Assembly (NCBI GenBank): GCA_964487255.1
Contig: CAZAQV010000011.1
Span: forward strand, 62,001-126,000
DNA length: 64,000 nucleotides
Origin: CAZAQV01 sp964487255
Lineage (GTDB): Bacteria; Myxococcota_A; Polyangia; Polyangiales; CAZAQV01
Direction of reading: 5' to 3'
The translations under genes were made by a program, and so were the position numbers. Under the pieces are notes generated by a model, which saw nothing but the letters and a program-made list of their open reading frames with translations, was not told the origin of the DNA and ran no database searches. Shown piece after piece: positions 33,980 to 42,288 of the stretch; the first letter of the stretch is position 1; each line of letters opens with the position of its first letter.

Positions 33980-34507
33980 ATGGAAGCGCTAGTTCAACTC
34001 GAATCGCCAGAGGGTAGGACCTTTTTGGTGGGAGACCTGTCCAAACGGACGGGAAAGACCGTGCGTGCTCTCCACCTCTACGAGGAGCGTGGCCTGCTTG
34101 AGCCTGCTGGGCGCAGCGATGGCGGCTACAGACTGTATGACCAACGAGCTGTGACGCGCGTTCGCTGGATCGCCAAGCTCCAAGAGTTGGGCTTTTCCCT
34201 GAGCGAGGTCCGCGTGATTTTGCAGCGTTGGGAGGAGAGCGAGAACGCGCCCGAGGCCATGCGCGATGTGACCGAACTCTACCAGGAGAAGCTCGCCGAG
34301 ACGCAACGGCAGATTCAGCGCCTTCAGCAGCTGGCCGAGGAACTCAAAGCCAGCTTGGAGTACCTAGAGACTTGCGATACGTGCGATCCCGACCGCTTGG
34401 TCGATCGCTGCGGTCGCTGCGAACTGCATCCCAAAGATGCACCGGGCTTGGTCGCGGGCTTTGGCAGCAGCCCGGGCGCTGAAAAATTGGAAGCCGCAGA
34501 GAAATAG
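33980..34507 (+). CDS. MerR-family regulator with a C-terminal four-cysteine motif, leading the ISC operon
   Basis: A 175-residue transcription factor. The MerR winged-helix DNA-binding domain spans about 14-80 (FLVGDLSKRTGKTVRALHLY, EERGLLEPAGRSDGGYRLYD). A long coiled-coil helix follows at about 95-130, the usual dimerisation helix. Four cysteines form C132-x2-C135-x8-C144-x2-C147, which could hold an Fe-S cluster or a metal; SoxR, also a MerR protein, senses through a C-terminal [2Fe-2S]. It is the first gene of the isc operon, 26 bases before iscS, the place iscR takes in many Proteobacteria. I infer it senses Fe-S status; this is not shown by sequence alone. The start ATG 33980 matches the family N-terminus. 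Confidence 0.85.
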   Translation: MEALVQLESPEGRTFLVGDLSKRTGKTVRALHLYEERGLLEPAGRSDGGYRLYDQRAVTRVRWIAKLQELGFSLSEVRVILQRWEESENAPEAMRDVTELYQEKLAETQRQIQRLQQLAEELKASLEYLETCDTCDPDRLVDRCGRCELHPKDAPGLVAGFGSSPGAEKLEAAEK

Positions 34508-34533
34508 AAACAAAGCGATAAAAGACGAGGAAT

Positions 34534-35781
34534 ATGTCCAAGCAACCACAAAACTCTGCACTGAAGTTACCCATCTACATGGACTACAACGCGACGACAC
34601 CGGTCGACCCGCGGGTGCTCGACGCCATGCTGCCGTTCTTCACACAGAACTTCGGCAATGCTTCGAGTCGGAGCCATAGTTTTGGCTGGTCGGCGGAGGA
34701 CGCTGTCGACGCTGCCCGCGAAGAAGTGCGCAAGCTCATCGGCGCGCGTAGTGGCAAGGAGATTATCTTCACCTCGGGGGCCACCGAAAGCGACAACCTT
34801 GCCATCAAGGGTGTTGCAGGCTTCTACAAGGGGAAGGGTAACCACATCATCACCGGCAAGACCGAGCACAAGGCGGTGCTCGACGCTTGCAAGCGGCTTG
34901 AGCGCGAAGGGTACGATGTGACCTACCTCGACGTCGACGAAAACGGGCAGGTGAGCGCCGATCGGGTTCGCGAAGCCATCACCGACAAGACCATTCTTGT
35001 TTCACTGATGCTTGCGAACAACGAGATCGGCACGGTGCATCCCATTCGCGAAATCGGTGCGGTCACGCGTGAGGCAGGCGTTCTGTTTCATTGCGACGCG
35101 GTCCAGGGCGTCGGTAAGGTTGAGTTCGACGTCGAGGACATGAACGTCGATTTGGCGAGCATCACCGCTCACAAAATGTATGGCCCAAAGGGGATCGGCG
35201 CGCTTTACGTTCGTCGCTCGAAACCTCGGGTGCGCTTGCTCGCCGAGATCGACGGCGGCGGTCACGAGCGCGGCATGCGTTCGGGGACGCTCAACGTACC
35301 GGGCATTGTCGGTCTTGGTAAGGCCGCACAGATTTACAACGAAGGTTGGCGAGAAGAGGCCGAGAAACTTCGTGGGCTTCGCGATCGGCTGCGCCGCAAA
35401 CTTTGGTCAGAGCTCGATGAACTCTACCTGAACGGTGCCGACGATCCATGGCGCCACCCGGGCAACCTCAACGTTTCGTTCGCGTTTGTCGAAGGGGAAG
35501 CGATGATGATGGCCATCAAAGACGTCGCGGTCTCTTCTGGCAGCGCGTGCACCAGCGCCAGTCTTGAGCCGAGTTACGTGTTACGCGCGATTGGCGTTGA
35601 CGAGGAGCTCGCACACACCTCCATTCGTTTCAGCGTTGGCCGGTTTACTACCGAAGAGGAAGTGGACTACGTGGGACAGTTGGTCGTCGAGCAAGTCAAG
35701 CGTCTGCGCTCGCTCTCGCCGCTGTACGAAATGCATCAAGAGGGCGTGGACCTCAAATCGATTCAATGGACGGCGCATTAG
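34534..35781 (+). CDS. iscS: Cysteine desulfurase
   Basis: IscS is a PLP enzyme that takes sulfur from cysteine and passes it as persulfide to IscU. The 415 residues include the N-terminal YMDYNATTPVDPRVLDAM, the PLP-contact sequence TSGATESDN, NNEIGTVHPI, the lysine loop ITAHKMYGPKGIG, RSGTLNVPGIVG and the mobile loop SSGSACTSAS with the catalytic cysteine. The C-terminus ends KSIQWTAH, as in housekeeping IscS. The genes downstream are its direct partners. Confidence 0.96.
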   Translation: MSKQPQNSALKLPIYMDYNATTPVDPRVLDAMLPFFTQNFGNASSRSHSFGWSAEDAVDAAREEVRKLIGARSGKEIIFTSGATESDNLAIKGVAGFYKGKGNHIITGKTEHKAVLDACKRLEREGYDVTYLDVDENGQVSADRVREAITDKTILVSLMLANNEIGTVHPIREIGAVTREAGVLFHCDAVQGVGKVEFDVEDMNVDLASITAHKMYGPKGIGALYVRRSKPRVRLLAEIDGGGHERGMRSGTLNVPGIVGLGKAAQIYNEGWREEAEKLRGLRDRLRRKLWSELDELYLNGADDPWRHPGNLNVSFAFVEGEAMMMAIKDVAVSSGSACTSASLEPSYVLRAIGVDEELAHTSIRFSVGRFTTEEEVDYVGQLVVEQVKRLRSLSPLYEMHQEGVDLKSIQWTAH

Positions 35782-35832
35782 AGGATTTTCAATTTTGGGT
35801 GCCAAACCCTGGGAAGGCTAGAAAGGTACAGC

Positions 35833-36273
35833 ATGGCGTATTCAGATAAAGTTATCGATCACTACGAAAACCCCCGAAATGTAGGGACTCTCGACAAGGA
35901 GGACGAATCCGTGGGTACGGGTTTGGTGGGTGCGCCGGCGTGCGGAGACGTGATGCGTCTTCAAATCCGCGTAAACCCTGAGACCCAGGTCATTGAAGAT
36001 GCGAAGTTCAAGACCTTCGGTTGCGGTAGTGCCATCGCCTCGTCCTCACTCGCCACCGAGTGGATCAAAGGCAAGAACATCGACGAAGCCGAAGCGCTCA
36101 AAAACACCGCTATCGTCGAAGAACTCAACCTTCCACCCGTCAAGATTCACTGCTCGGTGCTTGCCGAGGACGCCATCAAGAGCGCGATCGCGGACTTCCG
36201 CAAGAAGCAAGCCGAGCGCACGAAAGGGGTGGCTGAGTCTGCGCCACAAACGGAAGGCGAAGTGGTCCCGTGA
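35833..36273 (+). CDS. iscU: Fe-S cluster assembly scaffold
   Basis: IscU is the scaffold on which [2Fe-2S] clusters are built. The 146 residues contain the three conserved cysteines in GAPACGDVM, FGCGSAIASSS and KIHCSVLAEDA, and the HscA-recognition motif LPPVK. The start is MAYSDKVIDHYENPRNVG, as in the family. A C-terminal extension of about 18 residues is unusual but low-complexity. It lies 51 bases after iscS and overlaps the start of iscA by 4 bases. Confidence 0.96.
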   Translation: MAYSDKVIDHYENPRNVGTLDKEDESVGTGLVGAPACGDVMRLQIRVNPETQVIEDAKFKTFGCGSAIASSSLATEWIKGKNIDEAEALKNTAIVEELNLPPVKIHCSVLAEDAIKSAIADFRKKQAERTKGVAESAPQTEGEVVP

Positions 36274-36656
36274 TGACGTCGGCGTCACCAACGAGCGGAA
36301 GTGCTTCGAGCCCGAACCCGGCTGTGCCCGTGGACATCGAACTCACGCCAAAGGCCATCGAGATGGCGAAAAAGGCCATCGCGCGCCGCGATACACCGAC
36401 CGAAGGACTTCGGCTCGGCGTTCGAGGCGGCGGTTGCTCCGGCGTTTCCTACGCGATCGAGTTCGCCGACAAGGTGCGGACCAAAGATCACGTGTTCGAG
36501 TTCGACGGGCTAAAGGTCATCGTCGACCCCAAGAGCCTCGTCTACTTGCGTGGCTCGATACTCGACTACGAGTTCAAGCTCATGGAACACGGCTTCAAGT
36601 TTCGTAACCCTAACATGAAGCGGGGTTGCGGGTGCGGCGAGTCGTTCTCGATTTGA
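36270..36656 (+). CDS. iscA: A-type Fe-S carrier
   Basis: IscA accepts and carries Fe-S clusters or iron. The 128 residues have an N-terminal Ser/Pro-rich extension of about 22 residues, then ELTPKAIEMAKKAIAR, GLRLGVRGGGCSGVSYAIEF and GCGCGESFSI, giving the three conserved cysteines. It overlaps iscU by 4 bases, and its TGA is followed at once by the hscB ATG. Confidence 0.95.
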   Translation: MMTSASPTSGSASSPNPAVPVDIELTPKAIEMAKKAIARRDTPTEGLRLGVRGGGCSGVSYAIEFADKVRTKDHVFEFDGLKVIVDPKSLVYLRGSILDYEFKLMEHGFKFRNPNMKRGCGCGESFSI

Positions 36657-37187
36657 ATGCCTAACGACCCCTTCACGCTGCTCAAGTTGCCGCGCACCTT
36701 CGCCGTCGACCTGGACGCCGTCGAGCGACGTTACCGCGCGCTGCAAAAGGCGCTACACCCCGACCGGTTCATGCAGGCATCAGCCTCGGAGCGTCAGCTC
36801 AGCATGCAAAAGGCCATGGACGTCAACGAGGCATACCGTGCGCTCAAGGACCCACTGCGGCGTGCCGAGGCGCTTCTCGCCGCACAGTCCGGCGCCGCGG
36901 AGACGAGCGCGGAGCGCGAGAGGCGGACCAGTGACGGCGCCATGATGTTCGAGATGATGGAGCTTCAAGAGGCGCTTTCGGACGCCAAAGATGGGAGCGC
37001 TGAGCAGCTCGCCGCCGCCGCCACTGCGATCGATGCGCGTTACCGATCGCAGCTGCAGCGCTTGGAGCAAGCTTTCGATGAGAGTGCGGCTGCGCAGAGT
37101 GATTGCGCGCAGCTCGTCGACGGGCTTCGTTACCTGACCCGCCTCCGAAGCGAAGCACAACGACTTTTGCGGAAGGAAACGCGATGA
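36657..37187 (+). CDS. hscB: Fe-S co-chaperone, J-domain protein
   Basis: HscB delivers IscU to the HscA chaperone and stimulates its ATPase. The 176 residues have a J domain with the HPD motif in KALHPDRFMQ and MDVNEAYRALKDPLRRAE, then the C-terminal helical IscU-binding domain. The start directly abuts the iscA stop. The stop (TGA 37185-37187) overlaps the ATG of the first repeat unit that follows. Confidence 0.92.
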   Translation: MPNDPFTLLKLPRTFAVDLDAVERRYRALQKALHPDRFMQASASERQLSMQKAMDVNEAYRALKDPLRRAEALLAAQSGAAETSAERERRTSDGAMMFEMMELQEALSDAKDGSAEQLAAAATAIDARYRSQLQRLEQAFDESAAAQSDCAQLVDGLRYLTRLRSEAQRLLRKETR

Positions 37188-37451
37188 ACGTGCGAGGACA
37201 AAGAAACAGATTTGCTAAGAGCAAATCTATGGTTCGACTCGGAGCCGTGAAGAGGCAGGGACAGGGCGCGATGAACGTGCGAGGACAAAGAAACAGATTT
37301 GCTAAGAGCAAATCTATGGTTNNNNNNNNNNNNNNNNNNNNNNNNNNNNNNNNNNNNNNNNNNNNNNNNNNNNNNNNNNNNNNNNNNNNNNNNNNNNNNN
37401 NNNNNNNNNNNNNNNNNNNNNCGACTCGGAGCCGAGAAGAGCCGAAGGTAG
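37184..37451 (+). repeat. 87-bp tandem repeats with hairpins between hscB and hscA, interrupted by a gap
   Basis: The unit starts ATGAACGTGCGAGGAC at 37184 and again at 37271, a period of 87 bases (29 codons). Each copy contains the hairpin AGATTTGCTAAGAGCAAATCT (9-bp arms, 3-base loop, written here across its centre). The second copy breaks off at the N run, and after it the sequence resumes inside a unit with CGACTCGGAGCCG. The copy number is therefore unknown. The frame stays open and would encode a basic peptide, MNVRGQRNRFAKSKSMVRLG and on. Translation is possible but unproven. Confidence 0.8.
37322..37421. other. Assembly gap (100 N)
   Basis: Exactly 100 undetermined bases, the conventional filler for a scaffold gap of unknown length. 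It falls inside the tandem repeat, which is the likely reason assembly failed. Confidence 0.97.
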
Positions 37452-37455
37452 ACCG

Positions 37456-39372
37456 ATGGCGCTACTCCAAATCGAGGACCCTTCGGCGGCGCCAGTGGCG
37501 GTCGGTATCGACCTGGGTACGACCCACTCGGTCGTGGCCTACGTAGCCAGCACGGGTGCGCCGGTTGCGATCTACGACTGTGATGGTCAGGCACTTGTTC
37601 CGTCTGTGGTGCGCTACCGTGACGACGGTGGCGTGGAGGTCGGCGAAGACGCAGCAAAAAAAGCCGTGCTCTTTCCCAACCAAACCATTTCGAGCGCAAA
37701 ACGTTGGATGGGACGTGCCGCGAGCGACCACAGTGCCGAGGAGCTTCGCCACGTGCGCCTGAGCGAAGGCGATTCGCTCGTGCGCTTTGCGGTGAGTGAC
37801 GATCGCTCGGTCTCGCCCGTTGAAGTCAGCGCCGACATCCTGCGTGCACTTCGCAACCGCACCATCGAGGAACTTGGCGACATCGGAGGCGTGGTGATTA
37901 CCGTTCCGGCCTACTTCGACGACGCGCAGCGGCAGGCCACCAAAGACGCGGCGAAGTTGGCTGGACTGAACGTCTTGCGTTTGCTGAACGAGCCCACGGC
38001 TGCAGCCCTCGCGTATGGACTGCGCGAAAAACGCAACGGCACATTTCTGGTCTACGACCTCGGTGGCGGCACCTTCGATGTGACGCTGCTTTCGCTCGAC
38101 GACGGTGTTTTCCAAGTGCGTGCCACAGGAGGAGACTCGCTACTCGGTGGGGATGACTTCGACCGCGCTTTGCTCGCCGACATGGCGAAGCGAAACGAGC
38201 TCGACACGGCCAACTTCGATGCTGCCGACATGCGGTCGCTCATGCAGTGCGCGCGCGAGGTGAAGCACCGGCTGACGGAAAAGTCGAGGACGGAGCTGCG
38301 CTGGCAACGACCCTCGAGCGGCGAAGAGCACACCTTCGTTGTGAGCCGCGCGATGTTCGAAGCTGCGACCGAGGCGCTCGTCGAGCGGACGCTCAAAGTG
38401 TGCCGACAGGTGCTCGCGGACGCAGAGGTGGAGGCGACGTCGCTCGATGGCGTGATCTTGGTCGGTGGCGCGACGCGCATGCCAGTGGTGCGACGTTCGA
38501 CCGAGGCGTTCTTCGGGATGCCCCCGCTGGCCAACATCGACCCGGACTTGGTGGTGTCGATGGGGGCGGCCATCCAGGCCGAATTGCTCGCATCTTCCGA
38601 GCCGCGAGAAGACGTGCTCTTGCTCGACGTGCTGCCGCTTTCGCTCGGTGTCGAGACCATGGGCGGTGTGGTCGAACGCATTTTGCCGCGCAATACGCCC
38701 ATTCCAACGGCGGCTGCTCAAGTGTTTACGACCTACGCGGACGGTCAGACGGGGTTTGAGCTGCACGTCGTGCAAGGCGAACGCGAACTCGCCCCGGACT
38801 GCCGCTCGCTTGCGCGGTTTACCTTGCGAGGCATTCCTCCAATGGCTGCTGGGTTGGCGCGACTTGAGGTCCGTTTCGAAGTCGATGCCGATGGCATCCT
38901 GAATGTGACAGCGCGAGAACAGACAACCGGCATCGAGCAGTCCGTTGAGGTCAAGCCATCGCACGGGCTGAGTGACGAGCAGATGGAAGCCATGCTTATT
39001 GCGGCCTTTGAAAATGCCGAGTCGGACGTTCAGCGCCGGATGCTTGCCGAGCGACGCATCGAAGCGCGCAGGCTCATCGAGGCAACCCAGCGCGCTATTG
39101 CGGCTGACCGCGACCTTCTGGAGAGCGATGAACTGGAAGAGATCGGGCAGGGCATGGCTAGGCTTGCGGAGACGATGGCAGGCGACGACCCGGAAGCGAT
39201 TGCCGACGCGGTGGACGAACTCGATCGCGTTTCCAAACCTTTCGCGGGGCGACGCATGGATCGAAGCATCCGCCGGGCGTTGTCGGGGCGTTCTCTTGAC
39301 GCGGTGGAGCAGGAGACTGCGCATGCCGAGGGCATCGAGGCGCATCTTGGCGACGAAGGAAAGGGTGAGTAG
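37456..39372 (+). CDS. hscA: Fe-S assembly Hsp70 chaperone
   Basis: HscA is the specialised Hsp70 that releases clusters from IscU with ATP. The 638 residues show a full nucleotide-binding domain (VGIDLGTTHSVVAYV, LNEPTAAALAYG, YDLGGGTFDVTLL, ILVGGATRMPVVR) and the linker/substrate domain (LDVLPLSLGVETMGG, RILPRNTPIPTAAA, ARFTLRGIPPMAAG, VTAREQTTGIEQSVEVKP). It starts ATGGCGCTACTC after the repeat and gap, with GAAGGTAG upstream. Its stop is 2 bases before the fdx ATG. Position between hscB and fdx makes HscA much more likely than DnaK. Confidence 0.94.
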   Translation: MALLQIEDPSAAPVAVGIDLGTTHSVVAYVASTGAPVAIYDCDGQALVPSVVRYRDDGGVEVGEDAAKKAVLFPNQTISSAKRWMGRAASDHSAEELRHVRLSEGDSLVRFAVSDDRSVSPVEVSADILRALRNRTIEELGDIGGVVITVPAYFDDAQRQATKDAAKLAGLNVLRLLNEPTAAALAYGLREKRNGTFLVYDLGGGTFDVTLLSLDDGVFQVRATGGDSLLGGDDFDRALLADMAKRNELDTANFDAADMRSLMQCAREVKHRLTEKSRTELRWQRPSSGEEHTFVVSRAMFEAATEALVERTLKVCRQVLADAEVEATSLDGVILVGGATRMPVVRRSTEAFFGMPPLANIDPDLVVSMGAAIQAELLASSEPREDVLLLDVLPLSLGVETMGGVVERILPRNTPIPTAAAQVFTTYADGQTGFELHVVQGERELAPDCRSLARFTLRGIPPMAAGLARLEVRFEVDADGILNVTAREQTTGIEQSVEVKPSHGLSDEQMEAMLIAAFENAESDVQRRMLAERRIEARRLIEATQRAIAADRDLLESDELEEIGQGMARLAETMAGDDPEAIADAVDELDRVSKPFAGRRMDRSIRRALSGRSLDAVEQETAHAEGIEAHLGDEGKGE

Positions 39373-39374
39373 CG

Positions 39375-39743
39375 ATGCCGATCGTTCGTTTCTTGAATAT
39401 CGACAAAGAGGTTGAAGTTGAGGAAGGTAGCTCGATTCTCGACGCGGCCCGCAAGGCCGGCGCCCCAGAGGGCGACCGCTGCGGCGGCGTATGTGCCTGC
39501 TCGACTTGTCACGTTTATGTCCGAGAAGGCCTCGACGAGCTGACCGAAGCCGAAGACGAAGAGCTCGACATTTTGGAAAAAGCGTTCGCGCCAGAGTTCA
39601 ACTCAAGGCTCGGCTGCCAGGCTAAGATTGAAGGCGACGGGCCCTTCGAGATCGTGATCTCGCAAGAGAGCTACGAAGCGTTTCTCGACGAGCACCCCGA
39701 CGAAAAAGAACGTATCAAGGCCAGCTGGCGCGACATCCGTTAG
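39375..39743 (+). CDS. fdx: ISC-type [2Fe-2S] ferredoxin
   Basis: This ferredoxin supplies electrons for cluster assembly. The 122 residues have the ISC ferredoxin cysteine spacing in DRCGGVCACSTCHVYV plus LGCQAKIEG. VEVEEGSSILDAARKAGAPE is the typical N-terminal region. It closes the operon; a gap of 181 bases follows before the next gene. Confidence 0.94.
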   Translation: MPIVRFLNIDKEVEVEEGSSILDAARKAGAPEGDRCGGVCACSTCHVYVREGLDELTEAEDEELDILEKAFAPEFNSRLGCQAKIEGDGPFEIVISQESYEAFLDEHPDEKERIKASWRDIR

Positions 39744-39924
39744 CCCAAGTGGCGTCGGCATCCTGTCTCATTCGGGCCCCGGCTCCCATTGAGACTCGGG
39801 TGTGCAAAGTTCGTAACGTCATCTAGCGTCGAAGGCTGCTTGACAGATGACGCTCTGCTAGTCAGGTTTTCGTATCTTAGCTGGTGGGCTGTCGTCCCAC
39901 CCGTCCATCGAGAGGAACTTGTAT

Positions 39925-41997
39925 ATGAGACGCGCCATGCTCGCCCGCCCGACCACCCCTGTTGTGTGTTTTTTCACTTTTTTACTTAGTGTTTCCGCGT
40001 TCGCATGTGGCGACGATGACGGCAGTATAAACCCGGATGCGGGTGATGGTGCGGTCGAAGGCGGTCCCAACCCCGAAGGCGGTCCCAATCCCGAAGGTGG
40101 TCCCAACTCCGAAGCCGGCACGGATGCGGGTCCTCTGAGTTGCGATCAATCGCGCGTGGGTACCGCCTGTGAAAACGAGGGTGTGCCTTGTGGCGATGGC
40201 GAAGGCCTTTGCGTCACAGCGCGCGGTCTGGGCGGCATCGGTGGTCCAGAGGACCCGATCGAAGATTTGCCCGAGGGGACAGACCCCGAAACGGTGTACG
40301 AAGCGCTTGCGTTCGCGAACGGTTACTGCGCGCCCAAAGGCATCAAGACGTTCAGCGATCCCACCTCGTGTGACCCAAACATGGCAGACTCTTGCGGGGC
40401 CTGTGCTTCGTGTATCCCGCTTTCGGGTGGCAACGACCCCGTCGTGATGTGCTTGCGTAACTGCGAGCGCTCGTGGACAGACCAGACATGTCCAACGGGC
40501 AACGCGTGTATCGGCCTTACTTCGGGCGGAGGCGTGTGCCTTTGGGGCGATTGCCTTAGCGATGACGAGTGTCACGTTACACGTGTCGATACGAATGGAA
40601 ACGGCGAGATCGACCCGTACGACCCCGACACGAACCCCGATGGTGACCGGCTCAAGTACTTCACGGACGCGGACATCACCGACTTTGCCGCGTCGTGTAA
40701 CCAGGCGATGGGTCGCTGCGAGCACTCGGGAACACCGAATGCCCAAGCCGGTGACCCTTGTGCCCACAATTTCGAGTGCGAAGCGAACGGCGTGTGCTCC
40801 GACGGTGTATGCACCAAGTTCGACTGCGACCTGGCTGGCAACGAGTGTGCGGGCGATGGGGTCTGCATCGATAGCCAGTGCATGAAGGGCTGCCGCTGGG
40901 GTGTGTATACAGACGATGACCCTGCGAAAGGTCCTGCTGATTGCGCAGCAGGCCAGTCGTGCGTGTGGGATGGCACGAACACAACGGGTGTCAACGGTGG
41001 TTGCGTCGCGGGAAGTTACACCGACGTTGCCGACAGCAATTTTGGTCAAACCTGTCTCGAGGATTCCGAGTGCTACTCACCAAACGGTCAGGGGAGTTGT
41101 TTCGGCTTTCCGGGGCTTGGGTTGCCGCGGCAGTGTGCCGTGGAGGGATGTGGCGTGGGTCCGGAAGGCGCGACGCTGTGCGGCGAAGGCAACGCATGTG
41201 TTAACTTCGGTGAGTTCCAGCTGTGCGCGCCGACGTGCACCGCAGGTTCGCAGTGCGACGACGGCCTAGCATGTCAGATCCCCGCGAACGCCGACTCTGG
41301 CTTTTGTGTGCCCTTTTGCCAGAACGATGCTGAGTGCGCGACAGGCACCTGTAGCAAGGGCGACGGTGCAAACGTCGGCCTGTGCGAGACCACCTGCACG
41401 GACAAGAACGGCTGCGGCGAGGGTCTTGCGTGTTACGGCATTGCCGACGAGCCCCAGACGCCGGACGGCGGCGTGGATGGGGGCGACGCTGGCGCGGCGG
41501 AGCCAGGCGGCTTCTGCATCGATGTTTGTCAGGTGGATGAAGAGTGCCCCGACGGTACGGTTTGCAACTGGCGTCTAGGCGGGTTCACCAACGACAACGT
41601 CTTCGTTCGCAACGGCCGCTGCACAGCAACTTGCGCAAATGACGATGCCTGCACCGTGGAGGGCGAGGTCTGCTCCTCCGCCAACGACAGCTCCGATGCG
41701 AAGGCTTGCAGCATCTGGTGTGACACGGCGGGCCAATGTGGCGACACGCAGGGCTGCCTGTACTTGCCACCGGGCACCAAGATCGGTGCGGTGACCATCG
41801 AAAACTCCTACGGTCTTTGCACCGACTCGTGTGCAACCGCCGCCGACTGTGCAGCAGGCGCCGCGTGCCGTGCGACGATCGAGGGGGACAACCCGGTCTG
41901 CATTGCAAGCTGCACCGACACGGCGCAATGCCGCGAGGGCGAGACCTGCAACATCGCAGACGGCGCGACCGAGGGCAGCTGCGAGACGGCTGCCTAG
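39925..41997 (+). CDS. Large Cys-rich lipoprotein
   Basis: A 690-residue secreted protein. The signal peptide ends LLSVSAFAC (lipobox at about residue 28). A Gly/Pro/Glu/Asn linker follows with three near-identical 18-bp repeats (GGPNPE). The rest holds over 60 cysteines in EGF- or Dickkopf-like units (CEANGVCSDGVC, CDLAGNECAGDGVCIDSQC, CNWRLGGFTNDN). The repeating pattern C-x-D-x2-C-x5-C is typical of Myxococcota surface proteins. No catalytic motif is seen, so a structural or binding role is possible. ATG 39925 has GAGAGGAA upstream; a TTG two codons earlier is less likely. Confidence 0.8.
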   Translation: MRRAMLARPTTPVVCFFTFLLSVSAFACGDDDGSINPDAGDGAVEGGPNPEGGPNPEGGPNSEAGTDAGPLSCDQSRVGTACENEGVPCGDGEGLCVTARGLGGIGGPEDPIEDLPEGTDPETVYEALAFANGYCAPKGIKTFSDPTSCDPNMADSCGACASCIPLSGGNDPVVMCLRNCERSWTDQTCPTGNACIGLTSGGGVCLWGDCLSDDECHVTRVDTNGNGEIDPYDPDTNPDGDRLKYFTDADITDFAASCNQAMGRCEHSGTPNAQAGDPCAHNFECEANGVCSDGVCTKFDCDLAGNECAGDGVCIDSQCMKGCRWGVYTDDDPAKGPADCAAGQSCVWDGTNTTGVNGGCVAGSYTDVADSNFGQTCLEDSECYSPNGQGSCFGFPGLGLPRQCAVEGCGVGPEGATLCGEGNACVNFGEFQLCAPTCTAGSQCDDGLACQIPANADSGFCVPFCQNDAECATGTCSKGDGANVGLCETTCTDKNGCGEGLACYGIADEPQTPDGGVDGGDAGAAEPGGFCIDVCQVDEECPDGTVCNWRLGGFTNDNVFVRNGRCTATCANDDACTVEGEVCSSANDSSDAKACSIWCDTAGQCGDTQGCLYLPPGTKIGAVTIENSYGLCTDSCATAADCAAGAACRATIEGDNPVCIASCTDTAQCREGETCNIADGATEGSCETAA

Positions 41998-42023
41998 AGT
42001 CAGCAATCTGTAGGGCATCGGGG

Positions 42024-42052
42024 CAGTTTGAGGGGAACTCCCACTCAAACTG
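42024..42052 (+). terminator. Hairpin after the Cys-rich lipoprotein
   Basis: The 9-bp arms CAGTTTGAG and CTCAAACTG, extended inward by GGG/CCC past one bulged A, form a 12-bp stem 27 bases after the stop codon. No U-tract follows, so termination is likely but not certain. Confidence 0.45.
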
Positions 42053-42121
42053 AACGCTTACGGTTGTCCCGGGGGGATGGATGTGGCATGACCTCCGTCC
42101 CCCAGGGAAAGCTTCAAGACC

Positions 42122-42265
42122 ATGTACATTTTCACCGGAAAACACAAACGCAAGTCCACCAAAGGCAACCGTCTCAAGGCGAAGAAAAAGGCCAAGAATC
42201 GCCGGCGGGTCAACGGTATGCTCGGTCGGAAGTTGGCGTCCAAGAAGGGCCGCTCAGGTTCGTAA
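42122..42265 (+). CDS. Very small, highly basic protein
   Basis: A 47-residue protein, MYIFTGKHKRKSTKGNRLKA and on, ending KGRSGS. Nearly half of the residues are Lys or Arg. A purine-rich site (AGGGAAAG) lies upstream. Its composition resembles tiny ribosomal proteins such as bL34 or an RNA/DNA-binding protein, but I cannot assign a family. It sits 23 bases before the PEP-synthase regulator gene and may be co-transcribed with it. Confidence 0.55.
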   Translation: MYIFTGKHKRKSTKGNRLKAKKKAKNRRRVNGMLGRKLASKKGRSGS

Positions 42266-42288
42266 CAGGCCCAACTGCAGGTCGCGCC

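Noticed and set aside
37184..37321. Hairpin repeats considered as a CRISPR or attachment site
   Set aside because: Whole 87-bp units repeat without variable spacers, and there is no integrase or cas gene.
38140..39345. 401-codon minus-strand open frame
   Set aside because: Antisense to hscA.
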